Origin: Flavobacteriales bacterium CG_4_9_14_3_um_filter_40_17
Lineage (GTDB): Bacteria; Bacteroidota; Bacteroidia; Flavobacteriales; Flavobacteriaceae
Reading direction: 5' to 3'
Assembly: GCA_002790195.1 (NCBI GenBank)
Contig: PFUR01000060.1
Location: 1-45,801 of the forward strand
Length of the DNA: 45,801 nucleotides
This document shows, in pieces, positions 7,966-16,803 of this stretch; the stretch's first letter is position 1; the number at the start of each line of letters is the position of its first letter. The notes under the pieces were generated by a model that worked only from the letters and a program-made list of their open reading frames with translations, did no database searches and was not told where the DNA came from. The translations under genes were made by a program, and so were the position numbers.

Positions 7966-8409
7966 ATGAAAAAACTCGTATTTACCTTATTGATTGTATT
8001 GACGTGCTTGTCCGGATTTTCGCAACGAAAAGAATACCACGAAAAAATCATGGCACTTAAAACCGCATTTTTTACCCAAGAATTGAGCCTGACACCTGAA
8101 GAAGCAGAGAAATTTTGGCCTATCTACAATGCTTTTGAAAACGACTTCCTGCGAGAAAAAAGGCATCAATTGCGTGCCATTCGGATAAAATTAAAAAATA
8201 ATTTTGCTTCAATCAGTGATGCGGAAGCTATTAAATATTTAGACGATATTTATCAAATAGAAGAAAGCATCCTAACGGAAAGAAAAAAGATGCTGACAGA
8301 CCTGAGCAAAGTAATCTCACCCAAAAAAGTCTTGTTGCTGTCGAAATTGGAAGAAGACTTCAACCGAAAGTTGTTGGATGATTACAGAAAACAAAAATCA
8401 CATGATTGA
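7966..8409 (+). CDS. Periplasmic 'sensor of ECF-type sigma factor' (CnrX/Spy-like)
   Basis: A 147-residue secreted protein with a signal peptide (1-19, ending LSGFSQ). The mature part is almost all helical and charged, with LSLTPEEAEKFWPIYNAFE near residue 40, the motif shared by Spy/CpxP/CnrX-type helical-hairpin proteins. In the CnrYXH model such a protein binds metals or misfolded protein and acts on the anti-sigma factor. The gene begins 11 bases after the anti-sigma stop and is followed by a terminator, so it ends the operon. The ligand is unknown; no His or Met cluster for metal binding is evident. Confidence 0.8.
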   Translation: MKKLVFTLLIVLTCLSGFSQRKEYHEKIMALKTAFFTQELSLTPEEAEKFWPIYNAFENDFLREKRHQLRAIRIKLKNNFASISDAEAIKYLDDIYQIEESILTERKKMLTDLSKVISPKKVLLLSKLEEDFNRKLLDDYRKQKSHD

Positions 8410-8440
8410 TTGTAATTCACCAAAGGTTATTGATTCGTTA

Positions 8441-8466
8441 AAAAGCCCATTTTTGCGGGCTTTTTT
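8441..8466 (+). terminator. Rho-independent terminator of the ECF-sensor operon
   Basis: AAAAGCCC and GGGCTTTT arms around a short AT-rich loop are followed by TTTTTT. It is 31 bases after the sensor stop and just before the gpmI promoter, cleanly separating the two units. Confidence 0.88.
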
Positions 8467-8469
8467 ATT

Positions 8470-8498
8470 TTGTGTCGATACGATTCTTAGTATCTTTG
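8470..8498 (+). promoter_or_regulatory. Primary-sigma promoter of gpmI
   Basis: TTG (8470-8472), an 18-base spacer and TATCTTTG (8491-8498) match the flavobacterial consensus TTG-N17-23-TAnnTTTG. The -7 box ends 23 bases before ATG 8522. It partly overlaps the tail of the preceding terminator. Confidence 0.8.
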
Positions 8499-8521
8499 TA
8501 TTCAAATGATTTAAAGAACTC

Positions 8522-10036
8522 ATGAACAAAAAAGTAATCCTTATGATACTCGATGGATGGGGTATTTCTCCTGACCCGAAAGTATCAGCAGTCGATCAAG
8601 CTCGCACCCCATTTATCGATAGTTTGTATCAAAAATACCCTCACGCCACACTTCGCACCGATGGACTCAATGTAGGCCTACCGGAAGGCCAAATGGGAAA
8701 TAGCGAAGTAGGTCACATGAATCTTGGAGCCGGGAGGATTGTCTATCAAGATTTGGCTAAAATCAATCTTGCCGTTCAAAACCAAACCATAGCAAACGAA
8801 CCTGAATTGATGAAGGCTTTTGAATATGCCAAGAAAAACAACAAAAGCGTACATTTCCTCGGATTAGTTTCCGATGGCGGCGTACATTCTCATATCACTC
8901 ACCTGAAAGGACTGATAGATGCAACACAAGTGGCAGGTTTAGAAAAAATCTATGTTCACGCGTTCACAGACGGCCGCGATGTAGATCCAAAATCGGGTTT
9001 GGGTTTTCTGACAGACTTACAAAAACATTTATCCAAAACTACTGCTAAATTAGCCACCGTGATTGGTCGTTATTACGCCATGGATCGGGACAAACGTTGG
9101 GAACGCGTCAAATTAGCGTATGATTTACTCGTTCATGGACAAGGGACGAAGTCCGAAGATTTCCGAGAAACCTTTCAAAAAAGTTATGCTGCAGATGTGA
9201 CTGACGAGTTTATAAAACCGACCGTGATTACTGAAAACGGAAAGCCAGTCGCAGTCATCCAACCCGACGATGTGGTTATCTTCTTCAATTTCAGGACTGA
9301 CAGAGGTCGCGAATTGACCGAAGTGCTCTCCCAAAAAGATTTTACGGAGTTTGCTATGAAAAAACTCCCTTTGTATTATGTCACATTAACAAACTACGAC
9401 GATACTTTTCATAATATTCACGTGGTTTATGACAAAGACAACATTACTGAAACCTTGGGTGAAGTACTCGAAAAACACGACAAAAAGCAGATTCGTATTG
9501 CTGAAACTGAGAAGTATCCACACGTAACTTTCTTCTTTTCTGGCGGACGTGAGACACCTTTCAAAGGCGAAACCCGAATACTGAGAAATTCTCCCAAAGT
9601 AGCCACTTACGATCTGAAACCGGAAATGAGTGCTTATGAACTCAAAGATGCCTTGGTAAACGAACTCAAAAAGGGTGAAGTAGATTTTGTTTGCCTTAAT
9701 TTCGCCAATGGCGACATGGTGGGCCATACCGGCGTGATGGAAGCTGCCATCAAAGCTTGCGAAGCCGTGGAAGCCTGCGTCAAAGAAGTCATCACGACGG
9801 CTCTCTGCAACGGTTATACTATCCTGCTTATCGCAGATCACGGCAATTGCGAAACCATGATCAATCCGGACGGAACGCCCAACACGGCACACACTACCAA
9901 CCCCGTTCCATTGATTTTGATAGACAAAGATTTGAAAAAAATTAAAAATGGTGTTTTAAGCGATATTGCCCCGACTATTTTGAAATTGATGGGAATCGAA
10001 CAACCTGCGGTCATGACGCGTCATTCCTTGATTTAG
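8522..10036 (+). CDS. gpmI: 2,3-bisphosphoglycerate-independent phosphoglycerate mutase
   Basis: A 504-residue glycolytic enzyme interconverting 3- and 2-phosphoglycerate using two manganese ions. Metal-binding D11 lies in LMILDGWG, the phosphoserine nucleophile is S61 in QMGNSEVGHMNLGAGR, and the second metal cluster includes ADHGNCE near residue 440. The central domain has FTDGRDVDPKSG and YYAMDRDKRWER, both family signatures. Length is standard for iPGM. It is driven by a good promoter and followed by two secreted-protein genes that may be read from the same message. Confidence 0.97.
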   Translation: MNKKVILMILDGWGISPDPKVSAVDQARTPFIDSLYQKYPHATLRTDGLNVGLPEGQMGNSEVGHMNLGAGRIVYQDLAKINLAVQNQTIANEPELMKAFEYAKKNNKSVHFLGLVSDGGVHSHITHLKGLIDATQVAGLEKIYVHAFTDGRDVDPKSGLGFLTDLQKHLSKTTAKLATVIGRYYAMDRDKRWERVKLAYDLLVHGQGTKSEDFRETFQKSYAADVTDEFIKPTVITENGKPVAVIQPDDVVIFFNFRTDRGRELTEVLSQKDFTEFAMKKLPLYYVTLTNYDDTFHNIHVVYDKDNITETLGEVLEKHDKKQIRIAETEKYPHVTFFFSGGRETPFKGETRILRNSPKVATYDLKPEMSAYELKDALVNELKKGEVDFVCLNFANGDMVGHTGVMEAAIKACEAVEACVKEVITTALCNGYTILLIADHGNCETMINPDGTPNTAHTTNPVPLILIDKDLKKIKNGVLSDIAPTILKLMGIEQPAVMTRHSLI

Positions 10037-10063
10037 TTTTTCAAGGATTATAAAACCAAAAAA

Positions 10064-10642
10064 ATGAAAAAAACATTCTTCTTATTGCTTATTTTATCCG
10101 GTTTTTATGCCTGTAAAAATGACCAAAAAAAAGCAACGGTGACACCCGATGATTCTCAACAAGAAATAATAATGAATGAAAAAACAGACTCAGTAAAAAC
10201 ACCTGTTTTGTTGGGGGTTTATCCGGTAGAAGTGCTCAAAAAAGAACCTTATGCCGATTGGTTTATTCCTGCTTATGATGCTTACAAACCCAATCAAAAA
10301 ACCATACAAGACATCAAAAGCCATTTAAAAAATGACCTAACCATCAAACTTTATATGGGGACTTGGTGTGAAGACAGCTGGAGAGAAGTTCCGAATTTTG
10401 TCAAAATTTTAGATCAGTTGGGCTTCGATAAGTCAAAAATGACCACCATCATGATCAGTGAAGAAAAAACCACGCCGGAAGGCTTGGAAAAAGGGATGAA
10501 CATCACCAACGTGCCCACCATTATTTTTTATAGAAACGGGCAGGAAATCAATCGGATTGTTGAATTTCCCATAGAAACATTGGAAAAAGACATGTTTGTC
10601 ATCCTTTGTGGTCAATTCTATCGGCACGCCTATGATTTTTAA
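10064..10642 (+). CDS. Thioredoxin-like lipoprotein with a CxxS active site
   Basis: A 192-residue protein with a lipoprotein-type signal (cysteine C17 after LSGFYA) and a thioredoxin fold in the C-terminal half. The usual CxxC is C102-E-D-S105, so the second cysteine is lost; the cis-proline is seen at P151 in NVPTIIFYRNG. A monothiol site favours binding or mixed-disulfide chemistry over disulfide oxidation. It follows gpmI by 27 bases. The redox role is unproven. Confidence 0.82.
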   Translation: MKKTFFLLLILSGFYACKNDQKKATVTPDDSQQEIIMNEKTDSVKTPVLLGVYPVEVLKKEPYADWFIPAYDAYKPNQKTIQDIKSHLKNDLTIKLYMGTWCEDSWREVPNFVKILDQLGFDKSKMTTIMISEEKTTPEGLEKGMNITNVPTIIFYRNGQEINRIVEFPIETLEKDMFVILCGQFYRHAYDF

Positions 10643-10668
10643 CTTGTTACCTCCATATTTTTTTAGAC

Positions 10669-11346
10669 ATGAAAACATTTTCGATTGCCATTACTGCCGT
10701 AATTCTATTAATTATGACTTCATCTTTCACTTCTAAACCGCCCAAAAAAATCATTTTCTTTGGTGATTCCATCACTGAAATGGGTGTGCAAAAAGGAGGA
10801 TACATCGATTTGATTCAGCAAAAATTAATCGAAAACAACCAAGCCGAACAATACGAACTCGTTGGAGCAGGTATCGGTGGCAACAAAATTTATGATTTGT
10901 ATTTTAGATTGGAAAAAGATGTCTTAGAACTTCATCCGGATGTTGTTTTCATCTTTGTCGGCGTAAACGACGTGTGGCACAAAGACGATTTCGGAACCGG
11001 CACAGACCCCGATCGGTTCGATAAATTTTACACCGCCATTATTGAAAAAATCAAAGGACAAGGTGCCGAAGTAATCTGCGTTACACCCGCGGCCATCGGT
11101 GAAAAATCAGATTTTTCCAACCCGCAGGATGGCGATTTAAACGAGTATTCAAAAATCGTGAGACAGATTGCATCCAATACAAACAGCCAACTCATTGATC
11201 TTCGAAAAATATTTTTGGATTATAACCTGACAAACAATCCGGAGAACTTAGATCGAGGAATTCTTACCACAGACCGCGTTCATTTAAACCAAACAGGCAA
11301 TGAATTGGTTGCCGAATTGTTTTTACAAGCGTTTATTTCAAAATAA
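10669..11346 (+). CDS. Secreted SGNH/GDSL-type hydrolase
   Basis: A 225-residue protein with a signal peptide (about 1-21) and the four SGNH blocks: G32-D33-S34 (nucleophile in FFGDSITEMG), G-x-G near GAGIGGN (67-72), N100-D101 in GVNDVW, and D202-x-x-H205 in TDRVHLNQTG. These give the Ser-His-Asp triad and oxyanion hole. Family members are esterases, lipases or carbohydrate acetylesterases; the substrate cannot be told. It lies 26 bases after the thioredoxin-like gene and converges on the CoA-transferase gene with only three bases between stops. Confidence 0.92.
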   Translation: MKTFSIAITAVILLIMTSSFTSKPPKKIIFFGDSITEMGVQKGGYIDLIQQKLIENNQAEQYELVGAGIGGNKIYDLYFRLEKDVLELHPDVVFIFVGVNDVWHKDDFGTGTDPDRFDKFYTAIIEKIKGQGAEVICVTPAAIGEKSDFSNPQDGDLNEYSKIVRQIASNTNSQLIDLRKIFLDYNLTNNPENLDRGILTTDRVHLNQTGNELVAELFLQAFISK

Positions 11347-11349
11347 TCA

Positions 11350-12627
11350 TTATTTGCTGTTTTTAAGGGCTTCGAAGTACGATTTTTCCAAAAATTCCCG
11401 GTGGTCAGGGTGCGTAATTTTCACCAATTCTTTCACACGATCTCGAAGCGTTTTTCCATACAAATAGGCTATTCCATACTCGGTGATAATGTAGTGGATA
11501 TGCGCCCGGGTGGTTACTACACCCGCTCCTTGTTTGAGGAAAGGCACGATTCTGCTTGCGCCATTTTTGGTGACCGACGGCAAAGCGATGATGGCTTTTC
11601 CGCCTTGGCTCAAGGAAGCACCTCTGATAAAATCCATTTGTCCGCCAACACCTGAGTACATCGAAAATCCGATTGAATCTGCACAGACTTGGCCTGTGAT
11701 ATCTACTTCTACTGCCGAATTGATGGCTACCATTTTCGGATTTTTCTTGATGCGTGCCGCGTCATTTACGAAATTTGATGCCCGCATTTCTACAAACGGA
11801 TTGTCATCGACAAAATCGTATAGTTTTTTAGAACCAACCAAAAAAGTAGCCATCGCCCGACCCGGATTCACGCCTTTGTATTTCCCGGTTATGACTCCTT
11901 TTTCAACCAATTCGATGACACCGTCGGAGAACATTTCAGTGTGTAAACCCAAATCCTTGTGGTTGATTAGCTTGGTCAATGCAGCATTGGGAATCGACCC
12001 GATGCCCATCTGCAAAGTGCTGCGATCGTCTATGAGTTCAGCAACATATCCTCCAATTTTATCTTCCTGTTCGGTTATCGGCGGATTGTTGTGTTCGTAA
12101 ATTGGACAATCGACCTCAACCAGCGTATCTATTTTAGAAATGTGAATAATTCCATCACCATGTGTACGGGGCATTTGCGGATTGATTTGAGCAATGACAT
12201 GCTTTGCTTTGTTGATGGCAGACAGGGTAGCTTCAACGGAAACACCCAACGAACAGTACCCGTGTTTGTCCGGAGGCGACACGTGGATAAGCGCCACATC
12301 GAGGTTGAGGATATTCCGGTCAAACAACAAAGGGAGTTCGCTCAAAAAAACAGGCGTGTAGGAGCCATTTCCAGCTTTGAGGGTGTGCCGGACGTTTTTT
12401 CCGATAAAAAAAGAATTGACATGAAAACTGTCTCTGAGTTCCGGGTTGGCGTAAGCCGCCTCACCCTCTGTATGCAAGTGGCATACCTCCACGTTTCGAA
12501 GTTCGGAAGCGCGCTTTGCCAGTGCCTTTGTAAGAACGGTGGGGGCAGCAGCAGCAGCTTGCACATAAACACGATTGTTAGATTTTACAATCTTCAAAGC
12601 CTCATCGGCGGTAGTATATAAACTCAT
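11350..12627 (-). CDS. Acetyl-CoA hydrolase/transferase family protein (4-hydroxybutyrate CoA-transferase-like)
   Basis: A 425-residue cytoplasmic CoA transferase of the AcH/cat1 family that moves CoA between acyl donors such as acetyl-CoA and a carboxylic acid. The catalytic glutamate is in ITEYGIAYLYGKTLRDR near the C-terminus, and the CoA-binding region includes LQMGIGSIPNA. The start is ATG 12627 (MSLYTTADEAL); an in-frame TTG 114 bases further up would add an implausible Lys/Leu-rich extension. A TACTTTTG box on the minus strand (12653-12646) suits this start. Substrate preference is not visible. Confidence 0.9.
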   Translation of the reverse strand: MSLYTTADEALKIVKSNNRVYVQAAAAAPTVLTKALAKRASELRNVEVCHLHTEGEAAYANPELRDSFHVNSFFIGKNVRHTLKAGNGSYTPVFLSELPLLFDRNILNLDVALIHVSPPDKHGYCSLGVSVEATLSAINKAKHVIAQINPQMPRTHGDGIIHISKIDTLVEVDCPIYEHNNPPITEQEDKIGGYVAELIDDRSTLQMGIGSIPNAALTKLINHKDLGLHTEMFSDGVIELVEKGVITGKYKGVNPGRAMATFLVGSKKLYDFVDDNPFVEMRASNFVNDAARIKKNPKMVAINSAVEVDITGQVCADSIGFSMYSGVGGQMDFIRGASLSQGGKAIIALPSVTKNGASRIVPFLKQGAGVVTTRAHIHYIITEYGIAYLYGKTLRDRVKELVKITHPDHREFLEKSYFEALKNSK

Positions 12628-12883
12628 TTTTTGATTAATTTTAGACAAAAGTAAAGGTAACTTTTTTTTAAAAACATGATTTTTTTCAAGTTTCAAAAAA
12701 AATAAAATTGTAACAGCCAAGTTTGATTCGATTTTACGCAAGCAACTATCTTCAAAAGATTTATTTCATTTTTTTTAAATTCTTCTTTTTTTTAATTTTT
12801 CATTCAATTATTTTCTACATTTACTAAGTTCAAAATACAATTTTTAAGACAATTTCCCATAAAACAGAACTATCCTTTTCAAT

Positions 12884-13450
12884 ATGGAATTTTTCAATCA
12901 CTTAGAACCACTCCTTAAAACATTTTGGTTTATCGCGATTCCAGCCAGTATTGTTTTTATCCTCCAAACAGTACTCACCTTTGTCGGCGCGGATGCTTCA
13001 GACGGTGCAGATGCAGATTTTGACAGTAATTTATCAGGTACTGATACGCCTTTTCAATTATTTTCTTTCCGCAACCTCATCAATTTTCTCTTGGGTTTTG
13101 GTTGGACTGGAATTTCCTTTTATGAAAGCATCACAAACAAAACCATTCTCATTCTGATTTCTTTGCTTGTTGGGATTATGTTTGTAATCGTGTTTTTCGT
13201 CATTATTAAGCAAATACAAAAATTAGCTGAAAACAACAGTTTTAATATTGCAAATACGTTGGGTAAAACCGCCGAAGTCTATTTGACCATTCCAGCTAAA
13301 AAATCCGGAAAAGGAAAAATTTTAATCAGTGTGAACGGCTCTTTTCATGAGCTCGATGCTATAACTGAAAAAGATGAAATCAAAACCGGTTCGATGGTCA
13401 GAATCATCAAAGTCGAAAGCGGAAATTTGTTAGAAGTAGAAACCCTATAA
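12884..13450 (+). CDS. NfeD-like membrane protein with C-terminal OB fold
   Basis: A 188-residue membrane protein: a first hydrophobic helix at about 14-32, two more at about 66-110, then a soluble beta-rich C-terminal domain (about 120-188; LGKTAEVYLTIPAKKSGKGK). This is the YqiJ/NfeD-short type that pairs with flotillins in membrane microdomains. The stop is eight bases before the flotillin start, so the two are co-expressed. A 256-base AT-rich gap lies upstream, in which I see no gene and no convincing promoter. Confidence 0.85.
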   Translation: MEFFNHLEPLLKTFWFIAIPASIVFILQTVLTFVGADASDGADADFDSNLSGTDTPFQLFSFRNLINFLLGFGWTGISFYESITNKTILILISLLVGIMFVIVFFVIIKQIQKLAENNSFNIANTLGKTAEVYLTIPAKKSGKGKILISVNGSFHELDAITEKDEIKTGSMVRIIKVESGNLLEVETL

Positions 13451-13458
13451 TTTAATAT

Positions 13459-14994
13459 ATGACACCTATCATGCTTATCGCAGTCGCCGCGGTCGTGCTT
13501 TTTGTGACCATTACCGCTTTAGTTTCAAGATACAAACGATGCCCATCTGACAAAATATTAGTTATTTACGGCCGCACCGGGGGCACTTCTGCCAAATGTG
13601 TGCACGGCGGAGGCGCGTTTATTTGGCCGGTCATACAAGATTATGCCTTTTTAGATTTGAAACCCTTATCTATAGAAGCCAACCTGACCAATGCATTGAG
13701 TCGTCAAAACATACGTGTAGATGTTCCTTGCCGTTTTACCATTGCCATTTCCACAGAATCTGACAGCATGAACACAGCAGCTGAGCGATTGTTAGGCCTG
13801 TCTTCCGAACAAATTCAAGAGTTGGCGAAAGACATTCTATTCGGGCAATTGCGTCTGGTGATTGCCACCATGACCATTGAAGAAATCAATTCGGATAGAG
13901 ACAAATTTCTCGACAATATTTCTAAAAACGTTGACAGTGAATTGAAAAAAATCGGCTTAAAATTAATCAACGTCAATGTTACGGACATCAAAGATGAATC
14001 GGGTTACATAGAAGCTTTGGGCAAAGAAGCTGCTGCCAAAGCCATCAATGAAGCCAAAATCAGTGTGGCAGAGCAAGAAAAAATCGGTGAAACCGGAAAA
14101 GCCTTGGCAGATCGTGAAAAAGACACTCAAATAGCCGAAACCCACCGCGACCGGGATGTGAAAATTGCCATCACCCAGAAAGACCGGGAAATCAGCATTG
14201 CCGTCGCCGCCAAAGATGAAGCCATTGGAAGAGCCGAGGCAGAGCGGGATACAAGGGTTAAAACTTCGGAAGCCAACGCCGTCGCCATCCAAGGCGAAAA
14301 TGAAGCTAAAATTGCCATTGCCAACTCGGAAGCAACCCGAAGAGAAAAAGAAGCCGAAGCTTTGCGGATAGCCTTGGCATCAGAAAAAGTGCAAAGTGCA
14401 AAAGCTTTGGAAGAAGCCTACTTAGCCGAACAAAAAGCAGAAACCGCACGCGCAGAAAGAGAGCGATCTACCCAAAATGCCAACGTGGTAATCCCGGCTC
14501 AAATAGCCAAACAACGTGCCATCATCAATGCACAAGCCGAAGCCGAAAGCATCCGCGAGCAAGCTAAAGGTGAGGCAGATGCTATTTTCGCGAAAATGGA
14601 AGCCGAGGCCAAAGGATTGTTTGAAATATTAACCAAGCAAGCTGAAGGATACAAAGAAGTAGTCAGTGCAGCCGGCGGCGACCCGACTAAGGCTTTTCAA
14701 TTGTTGTTGATTGAGAAACTTCCTGAATTGGTAAAAACACAAGTGGAAGCTGTAAAAAATATCAAAATTGACAAAATCACAGTTTGGGATTCCGGAAATA
14801 ATGAAAACGGAAACGGCTCTACGGCCAATTTTGTTTCCGGGATGATGAAAACCGTTCCGCCACTCAACGATTTGTTTAACATGGCAGGACTCAATCTTCC
14901 TACATACTTAAAAGGCGAAGATACTCCGAAAGAAAAACCTACCGAACCAAAATCAAGAAAACAAGAAAAACCTGAAAAGCCGAAAAGTGAATAA
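13459..14994 (+). CDS. Flotillin family protein (SPFH domain, YqiK/FloT-like)
   Basis: A 511-residue scaffold protein: N-terminal membrane helix (about 3-23), SPFH/band-7 domain (about 25-190), a long Ala/Glu/Lys-rich coiled coil (about 190-390) of the flotillin type, then a conserved tail with PTKAFQLLLIEKLPELVKTQ and a Pro/Lys-rich end. Flotillins organise membrane microdomains as large oligomers. The NfeD-like partner gene directly upstream supports the call. Confidence 0.94.
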   Translation: MTPIMLIAVAAVVLFVTITALVSRYKRCPSDKILVIYGRTGGTSAKCVHGGGAFIWPVIQDYAFLDLKPLSIEANLTNALSRQNIRVDVPCRFTIAISTESDSMNTAAERLLGLSSEQIQELAKDILFGQLRLVIATMTIEEINSDRDKFLDNISKNVDSELKKIGLKLINVNVTDIKDESGYIEALGKEAAAKAINEAKISVAEQEKIGETGKALADREKDTQIAETHRDRDVKIAITQKDREISIAVAAKDEAIGRAEAERDTRVKTSEANAVAIQGENEAKIAIANSEATRREKEAEALRIALASEKVQSAKALEEAYLAEQKAETARAERERSTQNANVVIPAQIAKQRAIINAQAEAESIREQAKGEADAIFAKMEAEAKGLFEILTKQAEGYKEVVSAAGGDPTKAFQLLLIEKLPELVKTQVEAVKNIKIDKITVWDSGNNENGNGSTANFVSGMMKTVPPLNDLFNMAGLNLPTYLKGEDTPKEKPTEPKSRKQEKPEKPKSE

Positions 14995-15103
14995 ACATTT
15001 GATACTACGCCTTGCAAATTGAAAAATTATTAGCGAATCATCTAAGCTTTTTAACATGAATTCTTATTGAATTACACCTAAGAAAAAAATGCAAGTTTTG
15101 GGT

Positions 15104-15133
15104 TTGAATTGACTGTCCGCTGACTTACTTTTG
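15104..15133 (+). promoter_or_regulatory. Promoter of the ada-alkB operon
   Basis: TTG (15104-15106), a 19-base spacer and TACTTTTG (15126-15133) fit the flavobacterial consensus. The -7 box covers the upstream TTG codon at 15131, so transcription should start near 15140 and translation at GTG 15152. Confidence 0.65.
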
Positions 15134-15151
15134 CCTAGTAACCTAAATGAA

Positions 15152-16012
15152 GTGAGCCAACAATCTGTCAATTATCAACACATTGCAACCGCGATCGATT
15201 ATCTGCACCAGCATCACAAAGACCAACCCGATTTGGAAGCTATTGCCGAGAATGTGCATCTGAGCCCATTTCATTTCCAACGTTTGTTTACCGAATGGGC
15301 AGGTGTGAACCCGAAGAAATTTTTGCAGTTCATTAGCCTTTCGGACACCAAAAGTATGTTGTGGGAACCACAACAAACCTTGTTTGATGTCGTTGACGAA
15401 ACCAGGCTTTCCCGCAGTGGGCGCTTGCATGATTTGTTTATCAGCATAGAAGGGATGACTCCCGGTGAATACAAAAATGGTGGAGAAAATCTGGAAATAG
15501 AATACAGCTTTTCGGACAGTCCGTTTGGCCGGCTTCTCATCGCTTCAACTCCAAAAGGCATCTGCCACGTCACGTTTGAAGAAGAAGATTCCAATTCTGT
15601 CCCCTGCCTCAAAAGCCTATTTCCCAATGCAAATTTCAGAGCCACTCAAAACATATTGCACCTTCAGGTTTCTGCCGTTTTTAAGTGCGAATGGAAAGCG
15701 ATTCACCCACTAAAACTCCATCTGAAAGGGACTGATTTTCAACTCAAAGTTTGGGAAGCCTTGTTGAAAATCCCGATGGGGCAACTCAAATCGTATGGTC
15801 GAATTGCGAAAGAAATTGAACAGCCCAATGCCTCGCGAGCTGTTGGAACAGCCATCGGGTGCAATCCCATTGCCTATTTGATTCCCTGCCACCGTGTCAT
15901 TCAATCCGGTGGTTTCATCGGTGGATATAGGTGGGGAACAATCCGAAAAACAGCCATCATCGGATGGGAAGCAAGTTGGAATTCAAATTGTAACCCTTCC
16001 AAGAACCGGTAG
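15152..16012 (+). CDS. Ada-type AraC/methylated-DNA-cysteine methyltransferase, lacking the N-terminal zinc domain
   Basis: A 286-residue fusion of an AraC-type helix-turn-helix domain (about 10-105, LSPFHFQRLF) and an O6-alkylguanine-DNA alkyltransferase domain (about 115-275). The acceptor cysteine is C246 in IPCHRVIQSGG, with the arginine finger in ASRAVGTAIG. The domain that repairs phosphotriesters in E. coli Ada is absent, so activation by methyl transfer to that domain is not possible here. I place the start at GTG 15152, because the promoter -7 box overlaps the TTG at 15131. It is followed 31 bases later by an AlkB gene, forming a DNA alkylation repair pair. Confidence 0.9.
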   Translation: MSQQSVNYQHIATAIDYLHQHHKDQPDLEAIAENVHLSPFHFQRLFTEWAGVNPKKFLQFISLSDTKSMLWEPQQTLFDVVDETRLSRSGRLHDLFISIEGMTPGEYKNGGENLEIEYSFSDSPFGRLLIASTPKGICHVTFEEEDSNSVPCLKSLFPNANFRATQNILHLQVSAVFKCEWKAIHPLKLHLKGTDFQLKVWEALLKIPMGQLKSYGRIAKEIEQPNASRAVGTAIGCNPIAYLIPCHRVIQSGGFIGGYRWGTIRKTAIIGWEASWNSNCNPSKNR

Positions 16013-16043
16013 ATTATTTGATCCCACAATCTAAAAACACATA

Positions 16044-16655
16044 ATGAATTTATTCAACAACAATCAGCATCAGAATTTACTTTCTCGCAGTGGAGTTGTG
16101 CAGTATTACGGTAAAATTTTTGACACCCAAAAGACAAATCATTATTTTGAAAAATTGATGAATACAATCGCGTGGAAAAACGATGAAGCTGTCATTTTCG
16201 GCAAACTCATTGTCACCAAACGGAAAGTTGCTTGGTACGGCGACAACGGGTTTGAATACACCTATTCCAACAAAACCAAAACCGCCTTACCATGGACTCA
16301 AGAATTGTTGGAAATCAAAGCATTTATAGAGAAAAAAACCGGTGAAACGTTTAATTCCTGTTTATTGAATCTCTATCACGATGGTACAGAGGGTATGGCT
16401 TGGCACAGCGACGGTGAAAAAGATTTGAAAAAAGACGGCACCATCGCTTCGTTGAGTTTTGGTGCCACGCGTAAGTTTTCCTTCAAACACATAGAAACCA
16501 AAGAAATGGTTTCAGTAAACTTAGAATCCGGAAGCCTGCTCATTATGGCTGGCAAAACTCAGACGTATTGGCTACACCGGTTGCCACCGGTAAAACACGT
16601 CAAAACGCCCCGCATCAACCTGACATTTAGAACAATAGTTTCGCACCCGATTTGA
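16044..16655 (+). CDS. alkB: AlkB-like DNA dealkylating 2-oxoglutarate dioxygenase
   Basis: A 203-residue Fe(II)/2-oxoglutarate enzyme that removes 1-methyladenine and 3-methylcytosine lesions by oxidation. Iron ligands are H121-S-D123 and H178; 2-oxoglutarate binders are R190 and R196 in RINLTFR, the family motif. The nucleotide-recognition lid is in the first 90 residues, and the sequence looks closer to the ALKBH2/3-like bacterial group than to E. coli AlkB. It follows the Ada-type gene in one operon, so direct-reversal repair of both O-alkyl and N-alkyl damage is encoded together. Confidence 0.93.
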   Translation: MNLFNNNQHQNLLSRSGVVQYYGKIFDTQKTNHYFEKLMNTIAWKNDEAVIFGKLIVTKRKVAWYGDNGFEYTYSNKTKTALPWTQELLEIKAFIEKKTGETFNSCLLNLYHDGTEGMAWHSDGEKDLKKDGTIASLSFGATRKFSFKHIETKEMVSVNLESGSLLIMAGKTQTYWLHRLPPVKHVKTPRINLTFRTIVSHPI

Positions 16656-16772
16656 CATCCCCTGCCTAAATTTTCAAAAAAACAGAAGCCACAAAAATTA
16701 ACTGAATTCAGTCCAACGAATGGTTTTTATGCAATAATAATAAGAATTATTTTCATTTTATTTCGGATATAT

Positions 16773-16803
16773 TTGTCCTAAATAAAAACGATTTGTATCT
16801 TTG
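16773..16803 (+). promoter_or_regulatory. Promoter of the Rrf2-haemoglobin-Ric operon
   Basis: TTG (16773-16775), a 20-base spacer and TATCTTTG (16796-16803) are a good match to the flavobacterial primary-sigma promoter. The leader to ATG 16824 would be about 13 bases. Confidence 0.8.

Noticed and set aside
9386-9892. 168-codon minus-strand frame within gpmI
   Set aside because: Antisense shadow of a strongly conserved enzyme; its residues follow the codon pattern of gpmI.
11510-12100. Long open frame on the plus strand inside the CoA-transferase gene (196 codons), with another at 12091-12621
   Set aside because: They mirror a well-conserved minus-strand gene and have no recognisable domain or start context; antisense shadows.
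15131-15133. TTG as the start of the Ada-type gene
   Set aside because: It is the end of a promoter -7 box and would not be in the message.
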